DNA from: UBA2137 sp050251555
GTDB taxonomy: Bacteria > Pseudomonadota > Alphaproteobacteria > Micavibrionales > Micavibrionaceae
DNA length: 6,618 nt
Assembly: GCA_050251555.1 (NCBI GenBank)
Contig: JBFWMN010000076.1
Span: forward strand, 1 to 6,618
Direction of reading: 5' to 3'
Shown: positions 1 to 6,109 of the stretch, one piece after another
Position numbering within the stretch: position 1 is the stretch's first letter
How the letters are laid out: the number at the start of each line of letters is the position of its first letter
The notes under the pieces: model-generated
The model's database searches: none
Seen by the model: only the letters and a program-made list of their open reading frames with translations
What the model was told of the DNA's origin: nothing
Program-made: the position numbers and the translations under genes

Positions 1-159
1 GCCTATGAGGATGGAGAGATGAAGCCTGTCCCAAGAGAGAATGCCGAGCCAGCTATGTTTTACTATGCGCCCAAAGCTGAGGGTGGCTATGTTCTCTTCT
101 CACTTGGTCATGACCGCAAACCAAACACCGACGATGATGTGAAGCTGGGCGGGGAGTGA
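1..159 (+). CDS. C-terminal end of an unrecognised protein (pseudopilin-like tail), 5' truncated by the window
   Basis: An open frame enters from the window edge and ends at TGA 157-159, giving the last 52 residues of a protein. The tail runs YYAP..., then GYVLFSLGHDRKPNTDDD, then KLGGE. An aromatic/hydrophobic strand followed by SLGxDxKxxTDDD resembles the calcium-binding C-terminal loop of GspG-type major pseudopilins and of related pilin-fold proteins (commonly LxSLGPDGKPGTDDD). That is a family-level resemblance only, since the diagnostic N-terminal prepilin peptidase site and hydrophobic helix would lie outside the window. It is convergent with the lipoprotein gene, whose stop is 25 bases away. 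The coding call is fairly secure because of the clear frame and protein-like composition; the function is uncertain. Confidence 0.5.
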   Translation, partial: AYEDGEMKPVPRENAEPAMFYYAPKAEGGYVLFSLGHDRKPNTDDDVKLGGE

Positions 160-184
160 TCAGCCTACGCTGTGAAAAGCGCAA

Positions 185-631
185 CTATTTTTTCATCTGC
201 TGGACGGTCTGGGTATTGGTTTTCATGTAGAGAGAGCCATTGGTCATCCACATGGTCGGAATACGATTTTCCTTACGTGTATCCATTTCGGCTAACTGCT
301 GGAATGTCACCTTTTCTAAAGTAATCTTCTGTGCAGGCGTGGTTTTTTCGCCTTTTGCAGCTTTTTCAAGCAGATTGTTCATCTGGAAGGTTTTCATGAG
401 GTAATTTTCTTCCGTGTCATAGACTTTCACCACATGGCTCTGTCCATTTTTGGCGACGACGACATCCTGCTTCACCATGTAATAGTTACATTTTTCACAA
501 ATGCCGTTGACAAGATGCACCTCTTTCGCCTGTAAAAATTCAGGCGGCAGAGAGACCTTAGCTTTGTTACTGGCGCAGGCGCTCAAGATGACGCAAAGGC
601 TGAGAATCGCAAGTTTTTGATAGTGACGCAT
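185..631 (-). CDS. small predicted lipoprotein with a CxxC motif, function unknown
   Basis: This encodes a 148-residue protein starting at ATG 629-631. The start is chosen because GGGAG lies at 637-641, five bases upstream of it; a GTG four codons further up (641-643) would overlap that ribosome binding site. The N-terminus is a lipoprotein signal peptide: Arg2 and Lys6, a hydrophobic run, then the lipobox LSAC with Cys19 as the predicted lipidated residue. Position +2 is Ala, which in Gram-negatives favours outer-membrane sorting. The mature part contains CEKC at about 45-48, suggesting a disulphide or metal pair, and a polar C-terminus rich in Lys, Thr and Gln. I do not recognise the family. 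It lies 90 bp downstream of the AT-rich gene on the same strand, so co-transcription is possible but not shown. Confidence 0.8.
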   Translation of the reverse strand: MRHYQKLAILSLCVILSACASNKAKVSLPPEFLQAKEVHLVNGICEKCNYYMVKQDVVVAKNGQSHVVKVYDTEENYLMKTFQMNNLLEKAAKGEKTTPAQKITLEKVTFQQLAEMDTRKENRIPTMWMTNGSLYMKTNTQTVQQMKK

Positions 632-693
632 GTTTACTCCCACTCTATAATCCCAAAGATGTAAGTTATTGATATTGTGTTATTAATTTTCAG

Positions 694-712
694 GTTTGTA
701 ACGAGTTTGTAA
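694..712 (-). repeat. pair of 8-bp direct repeats (TTACAAAC) spaced by one helical turn
   Basis: On the minus strand TTACAAAC occurs twice (705-712 and 694-701), repeat starts 11 bp apart. It lies in the AT-rich gap, about 63-81 bp upstream of the lipoprotein start and just downstream of the 722-1186 gene. Tandem half-sites one turn apart can be a regulator binding site, but AT-rich sequence produces such pairs by chance. The function is inference only. Confidence 0.3.
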
Positions 713-721
713 AAGTTCTAT

Positions 722-1186
722 CTATTTTAATTGTTCGATATTCTTTCCATCCCAGTGATATTTTATCTGCTTTTCTACTGAAGGACAGCAGATAGGATCT
801 TTATCGGCATAAATTTTTTGATCAACATAAATTGTATCACCTTCTATTTTTGAAAGCTTTGCTTCACCAATTAATTGCTTTGAAGCCAGGAATTCGTACT
901 TTCCATCCTGATCAGAAAGAATTGTAAGATTGTTATGCCAATATGTTGATCCGAAAAGTGTCCACACAATGATTGTTTCTTGTTTTCCATCTTCATTCAA
1001 ATCAGCTTCCTGCGCACCTTGTAATTTTGCTCCTTCTTTACTGAGCGCATTCTCCTTAGATGATATGAACTGATCTACGATGCTCCTGCCTGCATTTTGA
1101 CTATCGAACTTATTATCGTGATATAATAAATAAGCTAGCAACAAGAGTGCGGATATAAGAGAAATGCATATAGCTTTTAATTTCAT
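722..1186 (-). CDS. membrane-anchored small protein with DxNxDG loop and CCPS motif, function unknown
   Basis: This encodes a 154-residue protein starting at ATG 1184-1186, with GGAG about ten bases upstream. Residues 4-22 form one hydrophobic helix after MKLK, so it is probably a signal anchor with the rest in the periplasm; there is no lipobox. Residues 62-70 read DLNEDGKQE, a DxNxDGxxE loop of the type found in EF-hand/FG-GAP-like calcium sites, followed by a hydrophobic strand and TYWHNN. Near the end is DPICCPS (130-136), then a YHWDG strand. I recall the combination of a D-x-NxDG-x-E loop with a DPxCCPS tail from uncharacterised proteobacterial proteins, but cannot name a family. Sampled blocks are 35-40% GC against about 55% in guaA, which suggests acquired DNA. 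It follows guaA by 75 bp on the same strand. Confidence 0.75.
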   Translation of the reverse strand: MKLKAICISLISALLLLAYLLYHDNKFDSQNAGRSIVDQFISSKENALSKEGAKLQGAQEADLNEDGKQETIIVWTLFGSTYWHNNLTILSDQDGKYEFLASKQLIGEAKLSKIEGDTIYVDQKIYADKDPICCPSVEKQIKYHWDGKNIEQLK

Positions 1187-1193
1187 CTCTATA

Positions 1194-1259
1194 TTTCTCC
1201 GATATCAAATCTCCCAGAGGGCATTCCAGCGCCTCAGCTATCGCCACCAGCGATTTGAT
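1194..1259 (-). pseudogene. remnant of an XRE-family helix-turn-helix gene (C-terminal end of HTH domain)
   Basis: On the minus strand, the gap between guaA and the AT-rich gene reads in one frame as SLVAIAEALECPLGDLIS, followed by EK. This matches the last two helices of Cro/C1 (XRE) HTH domains, typically TLxKIAxALxVxxxxLL. No first half of the domain exists: upstream the frame runs straight into the 3' end of guaA. The fragment is GC-rich, like guaA and unlike the gene that follows. The simplest reading is the leftover 3' part of a regulator gene whose 5' part was deleted at, or replaced by, the guaA boundary. The match is by pattern only. Confidence 0.5.
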
Positions 1260-1261
1260 TG

Positions 1262-2860
1262 TCACTCCCACTCAATTGTTCCGGGGGGTTTGGAGGTGAT
1301 ATCATAGACGACGCGGTTGATGCCGCGGACTTCGTTGATGATGCGTGTCGAGACGCGGCCCAAGAAATCATGATCGAAATGGTAATAATCCGCTGTCATC
1401 CCGTCGGTTGAGGTGACGCCCCTGAGAGCACAGACATAATCATATGTGCGGTCATCACCCATCACACCCACTGTTTTGACGGGCAGCAGAACAGCAAAGG
1501 CCTGCCAGATGGCATCATAAAGGCCCGCATTGCGTATTTCTTCCAAGTAAACTGTATCGGCTTTGCGCAAAATCTCAATTTTTTCCAGCGTAATTTCACC
1601 GGGGATTCGAATGGCAAGACCCGGCCCCGGGAAGGGGTGGCGACGGATGAAGTCTTCGGGCATGCCAAGTTCACGGCCCAGAGCGCGCACTTCGTCTTTG
1701 AAAAGTTCGCGAAGCGGCTCAACGAGTTTCAGATCCATACGCTCAGGCAAGCCGCCGACATTGTGGTGGCTCTTGATCGTGACCGAAGGCCCACCTGTAA
1801 AGGACACAGACTCAATCACATCAGGGTAAAGCGTGCCTTGGGCGAGGAAATCGACTTTGCCTTCAATGCGTGTCGAGACATCTTCGAACACATCAATGAA
1901 GGTTGCACCGATAATCTTGCGTTTCATTTCGGGGTCGGAGACACCCGAGAGCAGGCCCAAGAACCGCTTCGAGGCATCTTCGTGAATAAGCGGAATATTG
2001 TAGTGGTTTCTAAAGAGGGAAACGACTTGATCGGATTCTCCTGCGCGCATCAGGCCCGTATCAACATAGATACAGGTCAATTGGTCACCGATCGCCTCGT
2101 GCAGCAACACGGCTGTAACGGAGGAATCAACACCGCCTGAAAGACCGCAAATGACTTTGCCTTTACCGACTTGCTTGCGGATTTTGGCAATCGCTTCGGC
2201 GCGGAAGGCCGCCATGGTCCAGTCGCCCGCACAACCGCAAACGTCTTTGGTGAAGTTTTTGAGGAGTTGTGCACCGTGGGGCGTGTGAACGACCTCGGGG
2301 TGGAATTGCACGGCATAGAATTTTTTGGCTTCATTGGCAATGAAGGCGTAAGGCGCGCCGTCTGACGTACCGATAATCTCGAACCCTTCGGGGAGGGCCG
2401 TGACGCGGTCACCGTGGCTCATCCAGACTTGCTCGTGGGCGCCCTGTTCCCAGATGCCGTTCAATATCGGGCTGTTGCCTTTAACATCCACATAGGCGCG
2501 TCCGAATTCGCGGTGGTCAGAGGTTTCAACCTTACCGCCCAATTGCTCAACCATCGTTTGCTGACCGTAGCAAATCCCGAAAAGGGGCAGGCCCATATCG
2601 AAAAGGCCGGCGGGGGCGCGGGGGCTGTCTTCCCATGTGACCGATGCCGGACCGCCAGAGAGGATCACACCTTTGGGGGCGTAGGCCTCGATGCGTTTAA
2701 CGGAGGCCTGATTGAAAGGCCAGATTTCACAATAGACGCCGCTTTCTCTGACGCGTCTTGCGATCAACTGTGTGACCTGCGAGCCGAAATCGAGAATAAG
2801 AATACGGTCGTGATTCTGCTGGATTGAAGGGAGTGGAGAAGAGGAATTTTGTGCTGTCAT
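1262..2860 (-). CDS. guaA: GMP synthase (glutamine-hydrolysing)
   Basis: GuaA converts XMP to GMP in the cytoplasm using ATP and glutamine, the last step of de novo guanine nucleotide synthesis. The 532-residue product is slightly longer than the usual 510-525. A class I glutamine amidotransferase domain starts at ILILDFGSQ (about 20-28), with the nucleophile Cys97 in GICYGQ and the His187/Glu189 pair in QFHPE. The ATP pyrophosphatase domain has the PP-loop SGGVDSS at 241-247, then QGTLYPDVIES (341-351) and HPFPGPGL (408-415). The dimerisation domain runs to the end, finishing ITSKPPGTIEWE, the family's canonical terminus. The start is ATG 2858-2860, giving MTAQ...HDRILILDFG. A longer open frame to 2971 adds 37 residues unlike the family and would run into the divergent sulfotransferase gene. 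All catalytic residues are present, so it should be active. Confidence 0.97.
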   Translation of the reverse strand: MTAQNSSSPLPSIQQNHDRILILDFGSQVTQLIARRVRESGVYCEIWPFNQASVKRIEAYAPKGVILSGGPASVTWEDSPRAPAGLFDMGLPLFGICYGQQTMVEQLGGKVETSDHREFGRAYVDVKGNSPILNGIWEQGAHEQVWMSHGDRVTALPEGFEIIGTSDGAPYAFIANEAKKFYAVQFHPEVVHTPHGAQLLKNFTKDVCGCAGDWTMAAFRAEAIAKIRKQVGKGKVICGLSGGVDSSVTAVLLHEAIGDQLTCIYVDTGLMRAGESDQVVSLFRNHYNIPLIHEDASKRFLGLLSGVSDPEMKRKIIGATFIDVFEDVSTRIEGKVDFLAQGTLYPDVIESVSFTGGPSVTIKSHHNVGGLPERMDLKLVEPLRELFKDEVRALGRELGMPEDFIRRHPFPGPGLAIRIPGEITLEKIEILRKADTVYLEEIRNAGLYDAIWQAFAVLLPVKTVGVMGDDRTYDYVCALRGVTSTDGMTADYYHFDHDFLGRVSTRIINEVRGINRVVYDITSKPPGTIEWE

Positions 2861-2894
2861 ATTCTTTTCTAACCAATATGAGCCGCCATGAAAA

Positions 2895-2939
2895 GCCCTT
2901 TTTGCATCTGCACAGAATTGAGACTTTGCGCCCTTTTTG
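2895..2939. repeat. two copies of a 10-bp direct repeat (GCCCTTTTTG) in the guaA/sulfotransferase intergenic region
   Basis: GCCCTTTTTG occurs at 2895-2904 and again at 2930-2939, 35 bp apart, within the roughly 90-bp divergent spacer between guaA (start 2860, minus) and the sulfotransferase gene (start 2952, plus). The location fits a shared regulatory region, but I cannot place convincing -35/-10 boxes. The right-hand copy directly precedes the ribosome binding site of the sulfotransferase gene. Confidence 0.35.
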
Positions 2940-2943
2940 AGGT
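2939..2943 (+). promoter_or_regulatory. ribosome binding site of the TPR-sulfotransferase gene
   Basis: GAGGT is a perfect five-base complement to the 3' end of 16S rRNA, eight bases before GTG 2952. This favours GTG 2952 over the in-frame ATG at 2964, which has only a weak GAGAG upstream, and over TTG 2937, which overlaps the site itself. Confidence 0.5.
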
Positions 2944-2951
2944 GGTGTAAC

Positions 2952-4694
2952 GTGAGAGCTGTTATGAGCACCCAAAGTGATCAAATGGCCTTTCAGAAGG
3001 CTCAGGAGATGATAGGTTCGGGCCAGCCCGAGCACGCCATCAAACTTCTGCGCGATATCAAGCCGAAAAGCGCACTCTATCCGCACGCCATGTATGCGTT
3101 GGGGACGCTTTACATGCAGCAAAATGCCTTCGAGATGGCAGAAAATACATTTTTGCGCCTCCTCAAAATGTTTCCCGACCATGCCGATAGCTGGCGAAAT
3201 TTAGGCCTGACACGTTATTACGGGCTGCATCAGCCTTTAGCAGCGGTAGATGCTTTTGTGAAAGCTCTGGAATTTGGCGCGGATGCGGGCAAGATCAAAA
3301 CCTATCTGGGATTGATTGCTTTGCATATGAACGACCCTGAACGTGCTTATGTTTTGTTTAATGAAGCCTTGGAACTTTATCCGTCCGACCCCTTACTTTT
3401 GAACAGTAAGGGGCAGGCATGTTTATTGCTGCACCGTTTTGACGAGGCCAAAACCTGTGTTTTAAAAACACTGGAACTGACCCCTGATTCTGCTGCCGCG
3501 GCCTATAATGCCCTTCTTTTGTCCGATGTTTTACCTGCCGATGAGGGTATGGCGCTGAAAGCGGAACTCTCCGAAACATCCAAGGCTCAGGAAATCGCAT
3601 TGGTTCTTAAGGCGCAAAAAGCTGAAGAGATCGGGGATGTAGAAGGCGCGCTGGCTCTTTATGAACAAGCGACATCGGAAAGCGCGCAACTCATGACGCG
3701 TGTGGCTTTTGCCAAAGCCAGATTGTTGCATAAAAAAGGCGATATTGACGGGGCGTGGGAGGCGTTTGTGAAAGCCAACGCGCTGGAACGATCCTTACCG
3801 CCCTCCATCTATCTGGATGTGAAAACCTACCCGCAAGAGCTGCGGAAATTGGTCAAGGCTGCCAAAACTGACTGGGCCGACGCCATTCGTGCCTACCGCG
3901 AATGTGCGGATCCGGACGGACTTTTTTCGCCGGTCTTTATTGTCGGTTTCCCGCGTTCGGGCACGACACTGACGGGCAGTATTTTAAATGCGCATCCCGA
4001 TATTCTGGTGACGGATGAATGCGCGGCATTGAACGATGTGATCGAACATATGGTCGGGGTCATGGGATTATCCTACCCCGAAGACCTGCCGCGTCTGGAT
4101 AGGGAGCAGCGGGAGACTTTGCGGCACATCTATTGGGAGGAACATCAAAAGCACCCGTCATGGCATGCGGCGAAGGTTTTTTGCGATAAATTTCCGCTAA
4201 ATATCGTGCATTTGGGGCTGATTGCGACATTATTCCCGACTGCCAAAATCATCTATCTGCAACGCCATCCCGCGGACTCGGTTCTTTCGGCCTTCATGCA
4301 GGATTTTCAGCCCAATGCGGCAATGATCCATACGCAAGATATTGCCGATTGTGCCGCCCTTTATATGCTGGTGCGCGAAGCCTACAGCGCTCAACAAAAT
4401 GCGCTGAATTTTCCCGTTCATACGCTTCACTACGAGGATATTGTTGACGATTTCGATGTGGAGATTGCTGCAACGCTCACTTATCTCGGGTTGCCTTGGG
4501 ATGATGCCGTGCGCGACTTTAATCGCATTGAGGAGAAAGGGGAGGCGCGCACATTGACGCCTTCGCGTAAACAGGTCAGGCGGCATCTTTACACGAGCGC
4601 CATCAATCGCTGGAAACGCTATGAAAGCCATCTGAAATCCGTTCTTCCCGTCCTTCTGAAGGAGGCGAAGAAAATGGGTTATGAGGATGTATGA
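2952..4694 (+). CDS. tetratricopeptide-repeat sulfotransferase
   Basis: This is a predicted PAPS-dependent sulfotransferase with an N-terminal TPR array, 580 residues from GTG 2952 (576 if ATG 2964 is used). Residues from about 10 to 290 are helical repeats of TPR type, e.g. AMYALGTLYMQQNAFEMAEN and LFNEALELYPSDPLLLN, probably five in a row, then one or two more around GDVEGALALYEQA. The sulfotransferase domain begins at PVFIVGFPRSGTT (about 327-339), the 5'-phosphosulfate loop, followed by NAHPDILVTDE. The 3'-phosphate-binding motif is LQRHPADSVLS (about 436-446). No signal peptide or membrane segment is visible, so it is probably cytoplasmic. TPR-sulfotransferase fusions are common in alphaproteobacteria and cyanobacteria; some family members act on peptide or saccharide acceptors, but nothing here reveals the substrate. 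It is divergent from guaA and ends nine bases from the convergent deaminase gene. Confidence 0.9.
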   Translation: MRAVMSTQSDQMAFQKAQEMIGSGQPEHAIKLLRDIKPKSALYPHAMYALGTLYMQQNAFEMAENTFLRLLKMFPDHADSWRNLGLTRYYGLHQPLAAVDAFVKALEFGADAGKIKTYLGLIALHMNDPERAYVLFNEALELYPSDPLLLNSKGQACLLLHRFDEAKTCVLKTLELTPDSAAAAYNALLLSDVLPADEGMALKAELSETSKAQEIALVLKAQKAEEIGDVEGALALYEQATSESAQLMTRVAFAKARLLHKKGDIDGAWEAFVKANALERSLPPSIYLDVKTYPQELRKLVKAAKTDWADAIRAYRECADPDGLFSPVFIVGFPRSGTTLTGSILNAHPDILVTDECAALNDVIEHMVGVMGLSYPEDLPRLDREQRETLRHIYWEEHQKHPSWHAAKVFCDKFPLNIVHLGLIATLFPTAKIIYLQRHPADSVLSAFMQDFQPNAAMIHTQDIADCAALYMLVREAYSAQQNALNFPVHTLHYEDIVDDFDVEIAATLTYLGLPWDDAVRDFNRIEEKGEARTLTPSRKQVRRHLYTSAINRWKRYESHLKSVLPVLLKEAKKMGYEDV

Positions 4695-4703
4695 TTTGAC
4701 GGC

Positions 4704-5999
4704 TTAAGGGGCGGGGTCGCTGCCGCCTTGCTTGCCGTCATAGTTCGATGAACGTGTATCTGACGCGATTAAGGCCGAAGGTGAAAAAGCCATACCGCTT
4801 AAAGCCCCAAGGACAACACCGTCATTTTCCAGCGCGTCCAGTCGGTCCGCTTGGGCACGCAGCAATTCTTCACGGGCCATGCGGGCTTTCCACAAAAGAT
4901 GGGCAGCCGAGGGCTTGTCACCCTCATTGGCGTAGATCGTGTGGATCAGTGCGTCTTCGCTGTTATATTCGGCGCAGACTTGGGCAAAAAGTTTCGCGTT
5001 TGCGCGACCTGGTAACTCACAAAAATTCTGCGCGTCAAAATCGGTCACATTCGTGATGGAATCAATATTGTACCAAAGCGTCTCGGCATAAGAGAGCGGC
5101 CCGAGATCGGTGCAGTTCGTATAAATGCGCGCTCTGTCCAGATCCCATGATTCAAAATGTCCTTCGGCGCGCTTATTGGCAGCGGCTATGTGCAAGGCTG
5201 CGACAATCGGTGTTTTTTCAATTTCATTGATTGCGGCGGACGGGTCACGCGTATCGCTGGCAAAGGAGAGAATATTGCCGTCTTGGTCGGTGATGACACA
5301 AAACGGACGGTCGCCCATTTTTTCAAAAAGGTCGCGCACATGACCTTCGGGGGTTTCGCCCTCACGTACGGGGACATAGACGATCACGTCTTCGGCAACG
5401 GCCTGTGCGGCGACGGGGTCGCTTTGAATTGTGTCTTCGAGATTGAGGAGGCGGCCCTTCATATCCAGAACACCGCTTTCGGCGATATAGCGGAAAGTCG
5501 TGTCAAAAGGTGCGTCATTAAAGCCGGCAATATCGCGGGTCTGATCATAAGTCGCTTTGAAGATGACGCGAAAATCGCCTGTTTCCAAAAGCCCCGCATC
5601 AATCAATTCACGGGCAAGCAGAACCTGTTTGGAACGGCAGGACTGGCAGCTTTCGGCAGAAGAGACCTGAACGACTTTCCAGCCTTCCCCTTGATGGGCC
5701 TGTAAAAAGTCTTTCAATGCCAAACGGTTTGCGGGGGAGAGGTTTTCGGCCTCGGCATGCGCATTGGCCAAACCTTTGGAGACAACGGCGTTGGAATCTT
5801 CGTCGCCGACAAGCAGAAATGTTTTTGTGTCTTCGTGAACAAGCCAGAGCTGTGCGCCAAACGGGCCACCCTTGCCTTCATTGGCCGTCTGATAAGCAAA
5901 ATTATCGCTTTGGTCGAGAAGGGCCTGCCACAGTATGGCGTTCTCGCCAAGATCGGTTGTGGCCTTACGAAAACGGGGGGACAGGTAAGTGTCGGTCAT
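4704..5999 (-). CDS. tandem deaminase-fold protein: zinc-site N-terminal domain plus degenerate C-terminal domain
   Basis: This 431-residue protein has two copies of the cytidine/guanine deaminase fold, each comparable to one 150-160-residue GuaD/TadA protein. Domain 1 (about 25-170) has GGPFGA (44-49), the zinc/proton-shuttle motif HAE (81-83), SSAESCQSC with Cys118 and Cys121 (canonical TSCEPCPMC), and AGFNDAPF (158-165) like the AGFDDxF of guanine deaminases. Domain 2 (about 230-330) repeats the order: RPFCVITDQDGNIL (231-244), then TPIVAALHIAAA (263-274) where TAHAExxAI is expected, then IYTNCTDLGPLSYAETLW (292-309) where LYTSCEPCPMCxxAIYW is expected. The second copy therefore lacks the His, Glu and both Cys ligands and should be inactive. 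Substrate is unknown; a purine base is plausible from the GuaD resemblance and adjacent gpt. Start is ATG 5997-5999; AAGGA lies about twelve bases upstream, a long spacing. No export signal is visible. Confidence 0.75.
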   Translation of the reverse strand: MTDTYLSPRFRKATTDLGENAILWQALLDQSDNFAYQTANEGKGGPFGAQLWLVHEDTKTFLLVGDEDSNAVVSKGLANAHAEAENLSPANRLALKDFLQAHQGEGWKVVQVSSAESCQSCRSKQVLLARELIDAGLLETGDFRVIFKATYDQTRDIAGFNDAPFDTTFRYIAESGVLDMKGRLLNLEDTIQSDPVAAQAVAEDVIVYVPVREGETPEGHVRDLFEKMGDRPFCVITDQDGNILSFASDTRDPSAAINEIEKTPIVAALHIAAANKRAEGHFESWDLDRARIYTNCTDLGPLSYAETLWYNIDSITNVTDFDAQNFCELPGRANAKLFAQVCAEYNSEDALIHTIYANEGDKPSAAHLLWKARMAREELLRAQADRLDALENDGVVLGALSGMAFSPSALIASDTRSSNYDGKQGGSDPAP

Positions 6000-6109
6000 G
6001 AACGCATCAATCCTTGTTATGAGGTTCCGTCCTTTTAGAAATCATCATTAAATATGTCAACTAAAATATCAGGCTTGTTTTTCGCGGGCGACTTTGTCAA
6101 AAGTAAGCG
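6000..6109. promoter_or_regulatory. divergent intergenic region between the deaminase gene and gpt
   Basis: This 110-bp AT-rich spacer must hold the start signals of both the deaminase gene (minus) and gpt (plus), as they are transcribed apart. TAAAAT at 6062-6067 could be a -10 box for gpt, but no good -35 box sits 16-18 bp upstream of it. No purine riboswitch core or clear inverted repeat is visible. Confidence 0.3.

Noticed and set aside
168..193. Possible terminator: CGCT/AGCG stem followed by a T-run
   Set aside because: The stem is only four base pairs and the T-run starts six bases after it; too weak to call.
1637..2140. 167-codon plus-strand open frame inside guaA
   Set aside because: It is antisense to a fully conserved guaA reading frame, has no recognisable domain, and looks like a composition shadow.
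2414..2827. 137-codon plus-strand open frame inside guaA
   Set aside because: It is antisense to the amidotransferase domain of guaA; no motif or ribosome binding site supports it.
2861..2971. N-terminal extension of guaA by 37 residues
   Set aside because: It does not resemble any GuaA N-terminus and would overlap the start of the divergent sulfotransferase gene; ATG 2858-2860 gives the normal family start.
4710..4727. GGCGG/CCGCC hairpin between the convergent sulfotransferase and deaminase genes
   Set aside because: Five base pairs, no following T-tract, and located inside the deaminase coding sequence.
5157..5705. 182-codon plus-strand open frame inside the deaminase gene
   Set aside because: The minus-strand frame carries clear deaminase motifs; this one is compositionally odd and has no recognisable features.
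6000..6109. Purine riboswitch ahead of gpt
   Set aside because: No conserved three-way-junction core or paired stems are visible in the spacer.
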